From Rhodoplanes serenus (lineage in GTDB: Bacteria > Pseudomonadota > Alphaproteobacteria > Rhizobiales > Xanthobacteraceae), in contig CAMDFO010000038.1 of NCBI GenBank assembly GCA_945897515.1, positions 1 through 39,762 on the forward strand: DNA of 39,762 bases, written 5' to 3'. Under the pieces are notes generated by a model that was not told the DNA's origin, made no database searches, and saw only the letters and a list, made by a program, of their open reading frames with translations. The translations under genes and the position numbers were made by a program. Positions 1-8,435 of the stretch are shown in pieces. Position 1 is the first letter of the stretch, and every line of letters starts with the position of its first letter.

Positions 1-111
1 GCACGGCGTTCGTCGATTCCCGGCGTGGTCGAGCACGGTCTCTTTATCGGACTGGCGCAAGCGGCCATACTCGCCGGACCCGCCGGTGTTCGTGTTGTCG
101 AGCGGTCCTGA
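1..111 (+). CDS. rpiA: Ribose-5-phosphate isomerase A, C-terminal end (partial)
   Basis: The window opens inside a gene. Frame 1 reads 36 residues to a TGA at 109-111, and contains the segment [20 protein letters not shown]. This matches the very conserved C-terminus of RpiA, which interconverts ribose 5-phosphate and ribulose 5-phosphate in the pentose phosphate pathway. The start and the catalytic residues lie outside the window. A DUF2059 gene starts 31 bases downstream on the same strand, so the two may be co-transcribed. The call rests only on this short tail. Confidence 0.85.
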   Translation, partial: ARRSSIPGVVEHGLFIGLAQAAILAGPAGVRVVERS

Positions 112-142
112 CCGCAGAACCGCCCAAAGGAGTGATACCGCC

Positions 143-646
143 ATGACCCGTTTTCTCGCTCGCACGCTTTTCGCCGCAGCCATGACCTGCATTGCATTCG
201 GGCCCGCCGCGCAGGCGCAGCAACAGCCGTCCGCAGCCGCCGTCGCGCTGGCCAGGGAGGTGATCGAGCTGAAAGGCGCGACCTCGATGTTCGATTCCGT
301 GATCGTCGGCGTCATCGAGTTTCACAAGAACAATCTCTTGCAGATCAACCCCAATCTCCAGCGCGACCTGGAAGAGGTAGCGGGACGTCTGCGCACCGAA
401 TACGCCCCGCGCCGCGTGGAAGTGCAAACCGAGATAGCGCGCGCCTATGCCAGCAAGTTCACCGAACAAGAGCTCAAAGACGCGGTCGCGTTCTACAAGA
501 CGCCGCTCGGCAAGAAGCTGGTGACCGAAGAACCCAACGCGGTTGACGAAGCCACCAAGCGGGTCGACGAGTGGGCGAACAAGTACGCCGAGGAAGTCAT
601 CGTCAAGTATCGTGCCGAAATGAGAAAAAAAGGTCATACCTTTTAA
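143..646 (+). CDS. DUF2059 domain-containing exported protein
   Basis: Encodes 167 residues. The ATG at 143 is chosen over the in-frame upstream start at 86 because AAAGGAG at 126-132 sits at ideal distance and the protein then begins with a clean signal peptide (MTRFLARTLFAAAM... ending AQA, about residues 1-26). The mature part is predicted alpha-helical and fits the DUF2059 family of periplasmic proteins, with the typical segment around YASKFTEQELKDAVAFYKTPLGK split over residues 110-135. No enzymatic function is known for the family. It lies between rpiA and gor, probably in one transcript. The product is probably periplasmic. Confidence 0.8.
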   Translation: MTRFLARTLFAAAMTCIAFGPAAQAQQQPSAAAVALAREVIELKGATSMFDSVIVGVIEFHKNNLLQINPNLQRDLEEVAGRLRTEYAPRRVEVQTEIARAYASKFTEQELKDAVAFYKTPLGKKLVTEEPNAVDEATKRVDEWANKYAEEVIVKYRAEMRKKGHTF

Positions 647-704
647 GCGCCGGGCGCTCCTCGTCGCCCACGTCTCGCGCTGTCGCTGAAATCAGGGATA
701 TTGA

Positions 705-2087
705 ATGCCGGAGCAGGTCGATCTGTTCGTCATCGGGGCGGGATCGGGCGGTGTGCGGGCCGCCCGGATTGCATCGGGTTACGGCGCGCGGGTGATGGTC
801 GCGGAGGAATACCGGGTCGGCGGCACCTGCGTGATCCGCGGCTGCGTGCCGAAGAAGCTCCTGGTCTATGCCTCGCGGTTCTCCAAGGATTTCGAGGATG
901 CGGCCGGCTACGGGTGGACCGTTCCGGAGCCGACGTTCGACTGGCCGACGCTGATCGCCAACAAAGACCGCGAAATCGCCCGCCTTGAAGCGGCCTACAC
1001 GTCGACGCTGGAGCGCGCCAAGGTCGCGGTGGTCAAAAGCCGGGCGGTGATCGAAGACCCGCACACGGTCCGGCTGCTCGCCACCGGCGAAACCGTGCGC
1101 GCCAAGACGATCCTGATCGCGACCGGCGGCTCACCGCATGCCGGTGCGCAGATCGCGGGCCTTGAGCACGTCATATCCTCCAACGAGGCGTTCGACCTCA
1201 AGGAACTGCCCAAGCGCATCCTGATCCAGGGCGGCGGCTACATCGCAGTCGAGTTCGCCGGCATCTTCAACGGGCTCGGCTCCGAGGTGACGCTGGTCTA
1301 TCGCGGCGACAACATCCTGCGCGGCTTCGATGACGACATCCGCGCGCATCTGCGTTCCGAGATGGAAAAGCGTGGGATCAAGATCGTCACCCGGCAGACG
1401 GTGACGGATGTGGAGAAGGTCGATCACGGCCTCTGCGTCGGTCTCTCCGACCACGAGTCCTTCACCGTCGACAAGGTGATGTTCGCCACCGGACGGCGTC
1501 CGCTTATCGCGGGCCTCGGGCTGGAGGCCGCCGGCGTGCGGCTTGCCGATACCGGCGGCATCGCCGTCGATGCATTCTCGCAGACCAGCGTGCCGAATAT
1601 CTACGCGGTCGGCGACGTCACCAATCGCATCAACCTGACGCCGGTGGCGATCCGCGAGGGCCATGCCTTCGCCGATAGCGTGTTTGGCAACAAGCCCACG
1701 CCGATCGACCACGCCGATGTCGCCACGGCGGTGTTCTCCGAACCCGAAGTGGGTGTGGTCGGGTTGAGCGAAACCGAGGCCCGCGCACGACTGGCGCGGG
1801 TGGACATCTACAAGACCGTGTTTCGTCCCATGAAGGCGACGCTCGCCGGACGCGACACCCGCACCTTCATGAAGCTCGTGGTGGATGGCAGCAACGACCG
1901 CCTGGTGGGCTGTCACATGGTCGGGCCGGACGCCGGAGAGATCATCCAGATCGTCGCCATCGCGGTAAAGATGAAGGCGACCAAGGCCGATTTCGACCTG
2001 ACCATGGCGGTGCATCCGACGGCGGCGGAAGAGCTTGTAACGATGCGCGAGCGGGCTTCGACCTGGGCTCGTGAGGCGGCCGAATAG
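705..2087 (+). CDS. gor: Glutathione-disulfide reductase
   Basis: A 460-residue FAD/NADPH pyridine-nucleotide-disulfide oxidoreductase that reduces oxidised glutathione in the cytoplasm. Visible motifs are the N-terminal FAD-binding VIGAGSGG (about residues 9-16), the redox-active disulfide GGTCVIRGCVPKK with Cys42 and Cys47, the NADPH-binding GGGYIAVEFAG, the second FAD motif IYAVGDVTNRINLTPVA, and the C-terminal HPTAAEE base of the dimer partner. The CVIRGC spacing is that of glutathione reductase, not dihydrolipoamide dehydrogenase (CLNxGC). The length is normal. It follows DUF2059 by 58 bases. The start is the ATG at 705; the Shine-Dalgarno upstream is weak (AGGGAT). Confidence 0.95.
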   Translation: MPEQVDLFVIGAGSGGVRAARIASGYGARVMVAEEYRVGGTCVIRGCVPKKLLVYASRFSKDFEDAAGYGWTVPEPTFDWPTLIANKDREIARLEAAYTSTLERAKVAVVKSRAVIEDPHTVRLLATGETVRAKTILIATGGSPHAGAQIAGLEHVISSNEAFDLKELPKRILIQGGGYIAVEFAGIFNGLGSEVTLVYRGDNILRGFDDDIRAHLRSEMEKRGIKIVTRQTVTDVEKVDHGLCVGLSDHESFTVDKVMFATGRRPLIAGLGLEAAGVRLADTGGIAVDAFSQTSVPNIYAVGDVTNRINLTPVAIREGHAFADSVFGNKPTPIDHADVATAVFSEPEVGVVGLSETEARARLARVDIYKTVFRPMKATLAGRDTRTFMKLVVDGSNDRLVGCHMVGPDAGEIIQIVAIAVKMKATKADFDLTMAVHPTAAEELVTMRERASTWAREAAE

Positions 2088-2201
2088 CCTGCTACGCCAG
2101 AGATTTAGCGGTTTGACGCGCTGCAACCGCCGCGCTGGCTATCGGCCGCGCCCCTGTGTATAACGCGCGCTGACAAAGCCATTTCAACCGGAGTCTACGT
2201 C

Positions 2202-3602
2202 GTGGCCGAGCGTTGGACACGCGACAACTGGCGCAAGAGACCGATCGTCCAGGTTCCGGATTACCCGGATCGCAAGGCGCTGGACTCCGTCGAGCAGCAG
2301 CTTGCGAGCTATCCGCCGCTGGTGTTCGCGGGCGAGGCCCGCAATCTGAAATCGCAGCTCGCAGGCGTGGCCGCGGGCGAAGGTTTCCTGTTGCAAGGCG
2401 GGGATTGCGCCGAAAGCTTCACCGATCCGAGCGCCAATAACATCAGCGCCAACAACATCCGCGACTTTCTGCGCGCGTTCCTGCAGATGGCGGTGGTGCT
2501 GACCTATGCGGCCGCAGTGCCGGTGGTGAAGGTCGGCCGCATCGCCGGTCAGTTCGCCAAGCCGCGCTCTTCGCCGTTCGAAAAGAAGAACGGCCTGGAA
2601 TTGCCGAGCTACCGCGGCGACATCATCAACGGACCGGAGTTCACCGCGGCCGCGCGTATGCCCGATCCTGCCCGGCTGATCGAGGCGTACCGCCATTCGG
2701 CGTCGACCCTCAACCTGCTACGCGCGCTGACGCACGGAGGCTATGCCAGTCTCGGCCGAGTCCACCAATGGATGCTCGATCTCGATCCGCGCAGCTCGCA
2801 GCGCTATCTCGAGCTCGCCGACCGCATCTCCGAGGCTCTGGCCTTCATGCAGGCTTGCGGGCTCGATCTCGAACGGCATCCCGAGCTTAAGACCACGGAT
2901 TTCTACACCAGCCACGAGGCGCTGCTGCTCGGCTACGAGCAGGCGCTGACTCGCGAAGACTCAACGCGTCCGGGCACCTGGTGCGCCACCTCGGCGCACA
3001 TGCTCTGGATCGGCGACCGCACCCGGCAGCTCGACCACGCCCATGTGGAATTCTGCCGCGGCATCATGAACCCGCTGGGACTGAAGTGCGGACCTTCATC
3101 GAAGATCGACGAGATGTTGCGCCTGATCGACGTGCTCAATCCCGAGAACGAGCCCGGCCGTCTGACCCTCATCGTCCGGCTGGGCGCCGACAAGGTCGCG
3201 GAGCAACTCCCGGCGATGGTCCGCGCGGTCAAGCGCGAGGGAAAATCCGTGGTCTGGTCGTGCGATCCGATGCACGGCAACACCATCACCGCGACCACCG
3301 GCTACAAGACGCGGCCGTTCGACCTGATCCTGAAGGAGGTCAAATCCTTCTTCTCGATTCATGCCGCGGAAGGCACCCACGCCGGCGGTATTCATCTGGA
3401 GATGACTGGGCAGAACGTGACCGAGTGCACCGGTGGTGCGCACGCGATCACCGACGAGGGGCTCAACGATCGCTATCACACGCTCTGCGATCCGCGGCTC
3501 AACGCCGAGCAGGCGATCGAGATGGCGTTCCTGCTGGCCGAACTGCTGAAGGCCGAGCGCGCAGGCCGTGCAAGGCCGCTGCCGGCAGCGGCAGGGCTGT
3601 AA
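2202..3602 (+). CDS. aroG: Class II 3-deoxy-7-phosphoheptulonate (DAHP) synthase
   Basis: Encodes 466 residues that condense phosphoenolpyruvate with erythrose 4-phosphate, the first step of the shikimate pathway. It is the plant/mycobacterial class II type: an N-terminus with [19 protein letters not shown], then [12 protein letters not shown] (about residues 64-75), [11 protein letters not shown], and C-terminal [19 protein letters not shown]. The start is a GTG at 2202 with GGAG at 2190-2193, because the protein then begins just ahead of the family's conserved first block. A TATAAC at 2159-2164 could be the -10 of its promoter; no good -35 is seen. The next gene, dgkA, starts 11 bases after the stop. 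Confidence 0.95.
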   Translation: MAERWTRDNWRKRPIVQVPDYPDRKALDSVEQQLASYPPLVFAGEARNLKSQLAGVAAGEGFLLQGGDCAESFTDPSANNISANNIRDFLRAFLQMAVVLTYAAAVPVVKVGRIAGQFAKPRSSPFEKKNGLELPSYRGDIINGPEFTAAARMPDPARLIEAYRHSASTLNLLRALTHGGYASLGRVHQWMLDLDPRSSQRYLELADRISEALAFMQACGLDLERHPELKTTDFYTSHEALLLGYEQALTREDSTRPGTWCATSAHMLWIGDRTRQLDHAHVEFCRGIMNPLGLKCGPSSKIDEMLRLIDVLNPENEPGRLTLIVRLGADKVAEQLPAMVRAVKREGKSVVWSCDPMHGNTITATTGYKTRPFDLILKEVKSFFSIHAAEGTHAGGIHLEMTGQNVTECTGGAHAITDEGLNDRYHTLCDPRLNAEQAIEMAFLLAELLKAERAGRARPLPAAAGL

Positions 3603-3613
3603 AGCATCCCGAC

Positions 3614-3967
3614 GTGCTCCGGATCCTGCTCGCGGCGCGCAACACCTGGAACGGCCTTCTGGCCGCGGCGCGCAGCGAGAAAGCGGTCCAGGAGGAACTT
3701 GCCATCCTGTTGCTCTCGGTGCCGTGCGCCTTCTGGATCGGCACGGGGCCGTGGCAGCGCGTCGCCATGATCGGTGTGATCCTGCTGGTGCTGGTGATCG
3801 AGCTTCTGAACACTGGGCTGGAAAAGCTATCCGACCACGTCACGCCTGAAACCCATCCGCAGATCGGATTCGTCAAGGACGTGGGCTCCGCGGCGGTCGC
3901 ACTTTCGATTGTGCTGGCCGCGATGGTCTGGCTGACGGCGCTCGCCGAACGCTTCGGATTTTTATGA
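3614..3967 (+). CDS. dgkA: Diacylglycerol kinase (DgkA family)
   Basis: A small integral-membrane kinase of 117 residues that phosphorylates diacylglycerol to phosphatidic acid. It shows the DgkA layout: an amphipathic N-terminus (RNTWNGLLAAARSEKAVQEE), three hydrophobic helices, and the signature ELLNTGLEKLSDH (about residues 63-75), which carries the catalytic Glu and the metal-binding region. The start is uncertain: GTG at 3614 is the only plausible initiator near the expected N-terminus. No Shine-Dalgarno is evident, so translation may be coupled to aroG, whose stop is 11 bases upstream. Confidence 0.85.
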   Translation: MLRILLAARNTWNGLLAAARSEKAVQEELAILLLSVPCAFWIGTGPWQRVAMIGVILLVLVIELLNTGLEKLSDHVTPETHPQIGFVKDVGSAAVALSIVLAAMVWLTALAERFGFL

Positions 3968-3986
3968 TCGCGCGCGATTTTTCTTT
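3967..3986 (+). terminator. Possible terminator after aroG-dgkA
   Basis: A 12-base perfect palindrome ATCGCGCGCGAT (3967-3978) starts on the last base of the dgkA stop and runs directly into TTTTCTTT. The stem is short (4-5 pairs), so this is only a weak intrinsic terminator. It is the only one visible before the next gene. Confidence 0.4.
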
Positions 3987-4217
3987 ACCTTAACCCGGCG
4001 TGTCGTTTCCCGATCCGCAGGTGTGGGTCGGAACAACGCGGCACACTGCCAACGCCCGTAAAACCGGGCCTTCGCCGCGGCAGGGATAACAAACTCCAAA
4101 CGACACAATTCAAGTTTTATGGCGCCATTAACGCTCGGGCGAAGCACGCCCGCGGCGGCGCAATGAATTGAAAACAATTGCCGCCAGATTTTCGCATCAA
4201 GCCTGGAGTTGTTCGTG

Positions 4218-5501
4218 ATGCGGAAATGCATTGCCTTTGCGATCGTGTCGACGCTCGCTTTGGGTCTGCTTTCGGTGACGGCGCTGCATGCGGCGGAGCG
4301 CAAGCCCGCGCGCAACGACGGTCCGCAATGGCCGAACGTCGCGGCCGACGAGGGCCCGCAATGGCCGAAGATCTCCAATGCCGACACGCGCTTCCCCACG
4401 GCGCCGGCACGGTCGGCGATGGCCGATCTCGGCTTGACGCCGGCCCCAGGCCCGACGCCTGCCGCGCGCAATGCCGGTGCCTTGGCATCCGCAGGGGCGC
4501 AATGGCCGAAGGCGCCGAATCCGCCGAACGCCGAACCCGCTCCGCAGACCTTTGCCGCGCGCGCGGCCTTGGCGGACCTGGACATCACCGCAAGCACCGA
4601 ACCCCGCCGCTCCGCGTTTGCGCGGGCTGAACCGATCAAGCCCTTCGTGTTCGAAACCGGCCTGCGCTACTGGTATTCGAGCGGCTCGACATACTTCGCC
4701 TTTGCCAACGGCAATCCGAATTTTGGCGATCCGACCTCGACGCTCGATTGGCGCGATATGCGCGGACATTCGGGCGAGGTGTTCGCGCGGCTGGATCACA
4801 AGCCGACCGGTCTGTTCGTAAAGGGCCTGATCGGCCACGGCTTGATCCGCGGCGGAAACATGGTCGATCGGGACTTCGTTGTTGACCAGTTCACGTTCTC
4901 CGACACCAACAGCGATGTCAAAGGCAACGGACTGACCTACGCGATTGCCGACGTGGGCTATGCCTTCTCGCCGATGCCCGGCATGCAATTCGGCGTGTTC
5001 GCCGGCTACCATTATTGGCGGGAGAAGGTCTCCGCGCATGGGCTCATCTGCAATCGCGCGGATATACAGTTCTGTCCGGTCGGCGTGCTGCAGGTCGGCT
5101 TCGATACGCCGGTGATCCAGTTCGAAACGACCCGGCACGCGCTGCGCCTCGGCCTCGAAGCCAAGATGACATTCGCCGAGCGCTGGTCGTTCTCCGTCGA
5201 GGTTGCCGGCGTTCCCTACGTGACCATGAAGAACAACGACAGCCATTTCCTGCGCACCGATCTCGGACCGTCGCCCAATGTCGTCTCCGTGAGCAAGAAG
5301 GGCTTTGGCGTCGAGGCGGAGGCAGTGGTCGGCTATGCGCTGACGCCCACCATCGAGTTGGGGGCGGGGGTGCGCTACTGGCATCACTTCACCGACAACG
5401 GCCACAACACGTTCGGCCCGGCGTTCGCCAATACCATGCCGCTCCGCGAGTTCGCCCAGCAGCGCTTTGGCGTGTTCCTGCAGGTCTCCGGAAAATTCTA
5501 G
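4218..5501 (+). CDS. Outer-membrane beta-barrel protein with repeated N-terminal linker
   Basis: Encodes 427 residues. The ATG at 4218 has GGAG at 4205-4208 and gives a signal peptide (residues 1-25, cleaved after ALHA). The mature N-terminus (26-140) is a low-complexity linker rich in Pro and Ala with QWP at residues 37, 48 and 95 and two copies of an ARxAxADLxxT block (64-74 and 114-124). From about residue 145 alternating hydrophobic and aromatic strands follow (ETGLRYWYSSG, YAIADVGYAFS, FGVFAGYHYW), and the protein ends in Phe, the usual signal for outer-membrane assembly. It resembles rhizobial OmpA/Omp31-like barrels in general form only. The substrate is unknown. It stands alone, with about 230 bases of non-coding DNA upstream. 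Confidence 0.75.
   Translation: MRKCIAFAIVSTLALGLLSVTALHAAERKPARNDGPQWPNVAADEGPQWPKISNADTRFPTAPARSAMADLGLTPAPGPTPAARNAGALASAGAQWPKAPNPPNAEPAPQTFAARAALADLDITASTEPRRSAFARAEPIKPFVFETGLRYWYSSGSTYFAFANGNPNFGDPTSTLDWRDMRGHSGEVFARLDHKPTGLFVKGLIGHGLIRGGNMVDRDFVVDQFTFSDTNSDVKGNGLTYAIADVGYAFSPMPGMQFGVFAGYHYWREKVSAHGLICNRADIQFCPVGVLQVGFDTPVIQFETTRHALRLGLEAKMTFAERWSFSVEVAGVPYVTMKNNDSHFLRTDLGPSPNVVSVSKKGFGVEAEAVVGYALTPTIELGAGVRYWHHFTDNGHNTFGPAFANTMPLREFAQQRFGVFLQVSGKF
4325..4512 (+). repeat. In-frame repeats inside the barrel gene
   Basis: The 12-mer GCAATGGCCGAA occurs three times in the same reading frame (4325-4336, 4358-4369, 4499-4510), encoding QWPN or QWPK. The first two copies are 33 bases apart, so they arose by an 11-codon unit duplication. 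The third lies 141 bases further on, after an ARxAxADL block. Confidence 0.8.
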
Positions 5502-5549
5502 CGGAATCGCCGGATGGATTTGCGGACCCCCGGTCCGACGCGCTAGATC

Positions 5550-7298
5550 ATGCCCATGACTCCGCGTCCGTCCGATAGCCTCACAATCGCCCTGGCCCAA
5601 CTCAATTCGACCGTCGGCGATGTTTCCGGCAACGCCGACAAGGTGCGCCGCGCCCGCGACGAGGCGAAAGCCCGGGGCGCCGATCTCGTGGCCTTTCCCG
5701 AGCTTTTCATCGCCGGCTATCCGCCCGAGGACCTGGTCCTCAAGCCGGCGTTCCAGGCCGCCTGCCGCTCGGCCGTCGAGGCGCTGGCCCGCGAAAGCGC
5801 GGACGGCCCGGCGCTCCTGGTCGGCACGCCGTGGCTGGAGAACGGCAAGCTCTATAACGCCTATGTGCTGCTGGCGGGCGGCGCCATCGAGGCGATCCGC
5901 ACCAAGGTCGACCTGCCGAACTACGGCGTGTTCGACGAGAAACGCGTGTTCACGCCGGGACCGCTACCGGGTCCTGTTCTGGTCAAGGGCGTGCGCATCG
6001 GCATCCCGATCTGCGAGGACATCTGGGGCCCGGAGGTCGTCGAGTGCCTGAGCGAAACCGGCGGCGAGATCCTGCTGGTGCCGAACGGCTCGCCCTATTG
6101 GCGCGGCAAGACCGAGCACCGGCTCAACATCGCGGTCGCGCGCGTGGTCGAGTCCGGGTTGCCGCTGGTCTATCTCAACATGGTCGGCGGCCAGGATGAG
6201 CTGGTGTTCGACGGCGCGTCGTTCGTGCTCAACGCCGACAGCAGCGTTCCCGTGCAGCTCCCCGCTTGTCGTGAGGTCTTGAGCGTGACGCAGTGGCAGC
6301 GTGCTGCCGCGGGCTGGCGCTGCACCAGCACGTCCACGGTGCCGATCGACGAGGACGACAAGGCGGATTACGCGGCCTGCGTTCTCGGCCTCCGCGACTA
6401 CGTCGAGAAGAACGGCTTCAAGGGTGTGGTGCTGGGCCTTTCCGGTGGCATCGATTCCGCGCTTTGCGCCGCGCTCGCGGTCGATGCGCTGGGACCTGCG
6501 CGCGTGCGCTGTGTGATGCTGCCCTATCGCTTCACGTCGCAGGACTCGCTCGACGATGCCGCGCGCATCGCCGACGCGCTTGGCGTGACCTACGACATTC
6601 TGCCGATCGAGGCGGCGGTGCTTGGACTGGAAAGCGTGCTCAAGCCGGCCTTCGAAGGCAAGCCGCGCGACGTTGCCGAGGAGAATTTGCAGGCCCGTGC
6701 GCGCGGCACGATCCTGATGGGGATTTCCAACAAGTTCGGGCTGATGGTTGTGACCACCGGCAACAAGTCGGAGATGTCGGTCGGCTACGCCACGCTGTAT
6801 GGCGACATGAACGGCGGCTTCAACCCGATCAAGGACCTCTACAAGACCGAGGTGTTCCGGTTGGCGCGGCTGCGCAACGCCTGGAAGCCGGAGGGCGCGC
6901 TCGGCCCCGATGGCGAGGTCATCCCGGAAAACGCGATCGTGAAGCCGCCGACGGCGGAGTTGCGCGAGAACCAGAAAGACCAGGACTCGCTGCCGCCCTA
7001 TGACATGCTGGATGCCATTCTCGAGCGGCTGGTCGAGCGCGAGGAGCCAGTTGCTGACATTATCGCTGCGGGCTTCGACCGCGAAACCGTGGTGCGTGTC
7101 GAGCGCATGCTCAACCTTGCGGAATACAAGCGCCGGCAGGCCGCGCCGGGCGTCAAGGTCACGCTGAAGAACTTCGGCCGCGACCGCCGCTACCCGATCG
7201 TCAACCGCTTCCGCGATCCCGGCACGCCGCTGCCGGAGCCCGACGCATCGCTGTTGAAGGATCAGGCGGCCGCGCGCAGCGAAGCGTTCGATTTCTAG
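5550..7298 (+). CDS. nadE: Glutamine-dependent NAD+ synthetase
   Basis: A 582-residue, two-domain enzyme that makes NAD+ from deamido-NAD+, ATP and glutamine. The N-terminal nitrilase-type glutaminase has its Glu-Lys-Cys triad at Glu51 (AFPELF), Lys119 (TKVDLPNYG) and Cys155 (PICEDIW). The C-terminal synthetase has the ATP-binding SGGIDS P-loop at 298-303 and the downstream GNKSEMSVGYATLYGD segment. Length is typical of the bacterial two-domain type. An alternative start six bases downstream (ATG 5556) cannot be excluded. It is followed by a strong hairpin and a convergent gene. Confidence 0.96.
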   Translation: MPMTPRPSDSLTIALAQLNSTVGDVSGNADKVRRARDEAKARGADLVAFPELFIAGYPPEDLVLKPAFQAACRSAVEALARESADGPALLVGTPWLENGKLYNAYVLLAGGAIEAIRTKVDLPNYGVFDEKRVFTPGPLPGPVLVKGVRIGIPICEDIWGPEVVECLSETGGEILLVPNGSPYWRGKTEHRLNIAVARVVESGLPLVYLNMVGGQDELVFDGASFVLNADSSVPVQLPACREVLSVTQWQRAAAGWRCTSTSTVPIDEDDKADYAACVLGLRDYVEKNGFKGVVLGLSGGIDSALCAALAVDALGPARVRCVMLPYRFTSQDSLDDAARIADALGVTYDILPIEAAVLGLESVLKPAFEGKPRDVAEENLQARARGTILMGISNKFGLMVVTTGNKSEMSVGYATLYGDMNGGFNPIKDLYKTEVFRLARLRNAWKPEGALGPDGEVIPENAIVKPPTAELRENQKDQDSLPPYDMLDAILERLVEREEPVADIIAAGFDRETVVRVERMLNLAEYKRRQAAPGVKVTLKNFGRDRRYPIVNRFRDPGTPLPEPDASLLKDQAAARSEAFDF

Positions 7299-7330
7299 TC
7301 TAACGCTGACCGTCCATAACAAAGCGCTGC

Positions 7331-7373
7331 CGTCATTCCGGGGCGCTGCGAAGCAGCGAGCCCCGGAATGACG
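7331..7373. repeat. Dispersed palindrome, probable bidirectional terminator
   Basis: Two perfect 14-base arms, CGTCATTCCGGGGC (7331-7344) and its complement (7360-7373), enclose a second 5-pair hairpin (GCTGC-GAA-GCAGC, 7345-7357). It lies between the convergent nadE and Bug-receptor genes, six bases from the latter's stop. Sequences beginning CGTCATTCCGGGG with a nested hairpin are, from memory, a common intergenic repeat in Bradyrhizobium-type genomes. Confidence 0.75.
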
Positions 7374-7379
7374 AATTGT

Positions 7380-8351
7380 TTACACCCGCTCGATGTTCGC
7401 GGCCTCGACGACGGCCGTCCATTTTTCGATATCGGCCGCGATGCGCGCCTTGAAGCCCCCAGGCGTCGTCGGGGCGGCGTTGTTGCCGATCTGCTTGATC
7501 CTCTCGATCACGGCGGGTTCCTGCAGCACGCCGAGGACTTCGAGGTTGAGACGATCGACGATCGATGTCGGCAGCCCGGCCGGGCCGACCATGCCCTGCC
7601 ACGACGAGAAGGTGAAATCCGGCAGCCCCGCTTCGGTTGCGGTCGGCACGTCCGGCAGGCCGAAAAACCGGGTCTTGGACGTGACCATCAGGGCGCGCAC
7701 CTTGCGGGCTCGGATCACCTGCATCTCTGCGGTCGGGGAGTCGACCATGAAATCGATGCGCCGGGCGATCATGTCGGAGATCGCCTGCGCGCTGCCGCGA
7801 TACGGCACGTGCTGGAACGTGACGTTGAGGAGCTTCGACAGCAACTCGCCGGCGAGATGCTGGAGCGATCCGTTGCCGGCGCTGCCGAACAGCATCGGCG
7901 AACTGCGGGCACGCGCCATCGCGGTGAATTCCTTGAGCGTCCGCGGCTCGTTCTCGGCCGACGTCACCAGGATGAACGGAAACTCCGTCAGCATGCTGAT
8001 CATCGAGAAGTCGTCGATGCTGCGATAGGGCAGCGTCTTGTACAGCGCCGCCGATACCGCATGTCCCGATGGGATGGTCATGAGCGTATAACCGTCGGGG
8101 GCGGTGCGCGCGATCTGGCCGGCGGCGAGCCGCCCGCCGGCGCCGGGCCGCGCGTCGACGACGACCTGTTGGTTCAGTCTCCGCGATAGGCTTTCCGCGA
8201 CGAGCCGGGCGATGATGTCGGACGGTCCGCCGGGCGCCAGCCCATGCACCAGCGTGATTGGCCGGTCCGGCCATTCCGTCGCGGCGCCGGCCGGCAGCGC
8301 CGCGGCCGTGGCAAGCCCTGCCAGTATCGTGCGGCGCGTAACTGAGGTCAT
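7380..8351 (-). CDS. Bug/TctC family tripartite tricarboxylate transporter receptor
   Basis: Encodes 323 residues. The N-terminus MTSVTRRTILAGLATAAALP is a twin-arginine type signal ending AGA. The body shows Bug family features: WPDRPITLVHGLAPGGPSDIIAR, VDARPGAGG, and a second-domain PDVPTATEAGLPDF segment. Such proteins bind carboxylates or amides in the periplasm and deliver them to a TctAB permease. No tctA or tctB is adjacent, which is usual for this amplified family. The ligand cannot be read from the sequence. It may be co-transcribed with nothing; the next minus-strand gene begins 84 bases away. Confidence 0.9.
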   Translation of the reverse strand: MTSVTRRTILAGLATAAALPAGAATEWPDRPITLVHGLAPGGPSDIIARLVAESLSRRLNQQVVVDARPGAGGRLAAGQIARTAPDGYTLMTIPSGHAVSAALYKTLPYRSIDDFSMISMLTEFPFILVTSAENEPRTLKEFTAMARARSSPMLFGSAGNGSLQHLAGELLSKLLNVTFQHVPYRGSAQAISDMIARRIDFMVDSPTAEMQVIRARKVRALMVTSKTRFFGLPDVPTATEAGLPDFTFSSWQGMVGPAGLPTSIVDRLNLEVLGVLQEPAVIERIKQIGNNAAPTTPGGFKARIAADIEKWTAVVEAANIERV

Positions 8352-8435
8352 GGCGGTCGATGGATTTTCGTTCGTTGGCCGGGCCGCAGCATAAGGCGGA
8401 ACCGCAGCGGCGCAATCCGGTACTGTCGCTGACGG

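Noticed and set aside
4030..4060. GGAAC ahead of the barrel gene as an EcfG promoter
   Set aside because: No GTT is found at the required distance.
4054..4069. GCCCG-TAAAAC-CGGGC hairpin between dgkA and the barrel gene
   Set aside because: The stem is only five pairs and no T-run follows. It is well inside what chance gives in GC-rich DNA.
4197..5600. Minus-strand ORF of 467 codons opposite the barrel gene
   Set aside because: The plus-strand gene has a signal peptide, Shine-Dalgarno and barrel pattern. The antisense product is His/Arg-rich noise.
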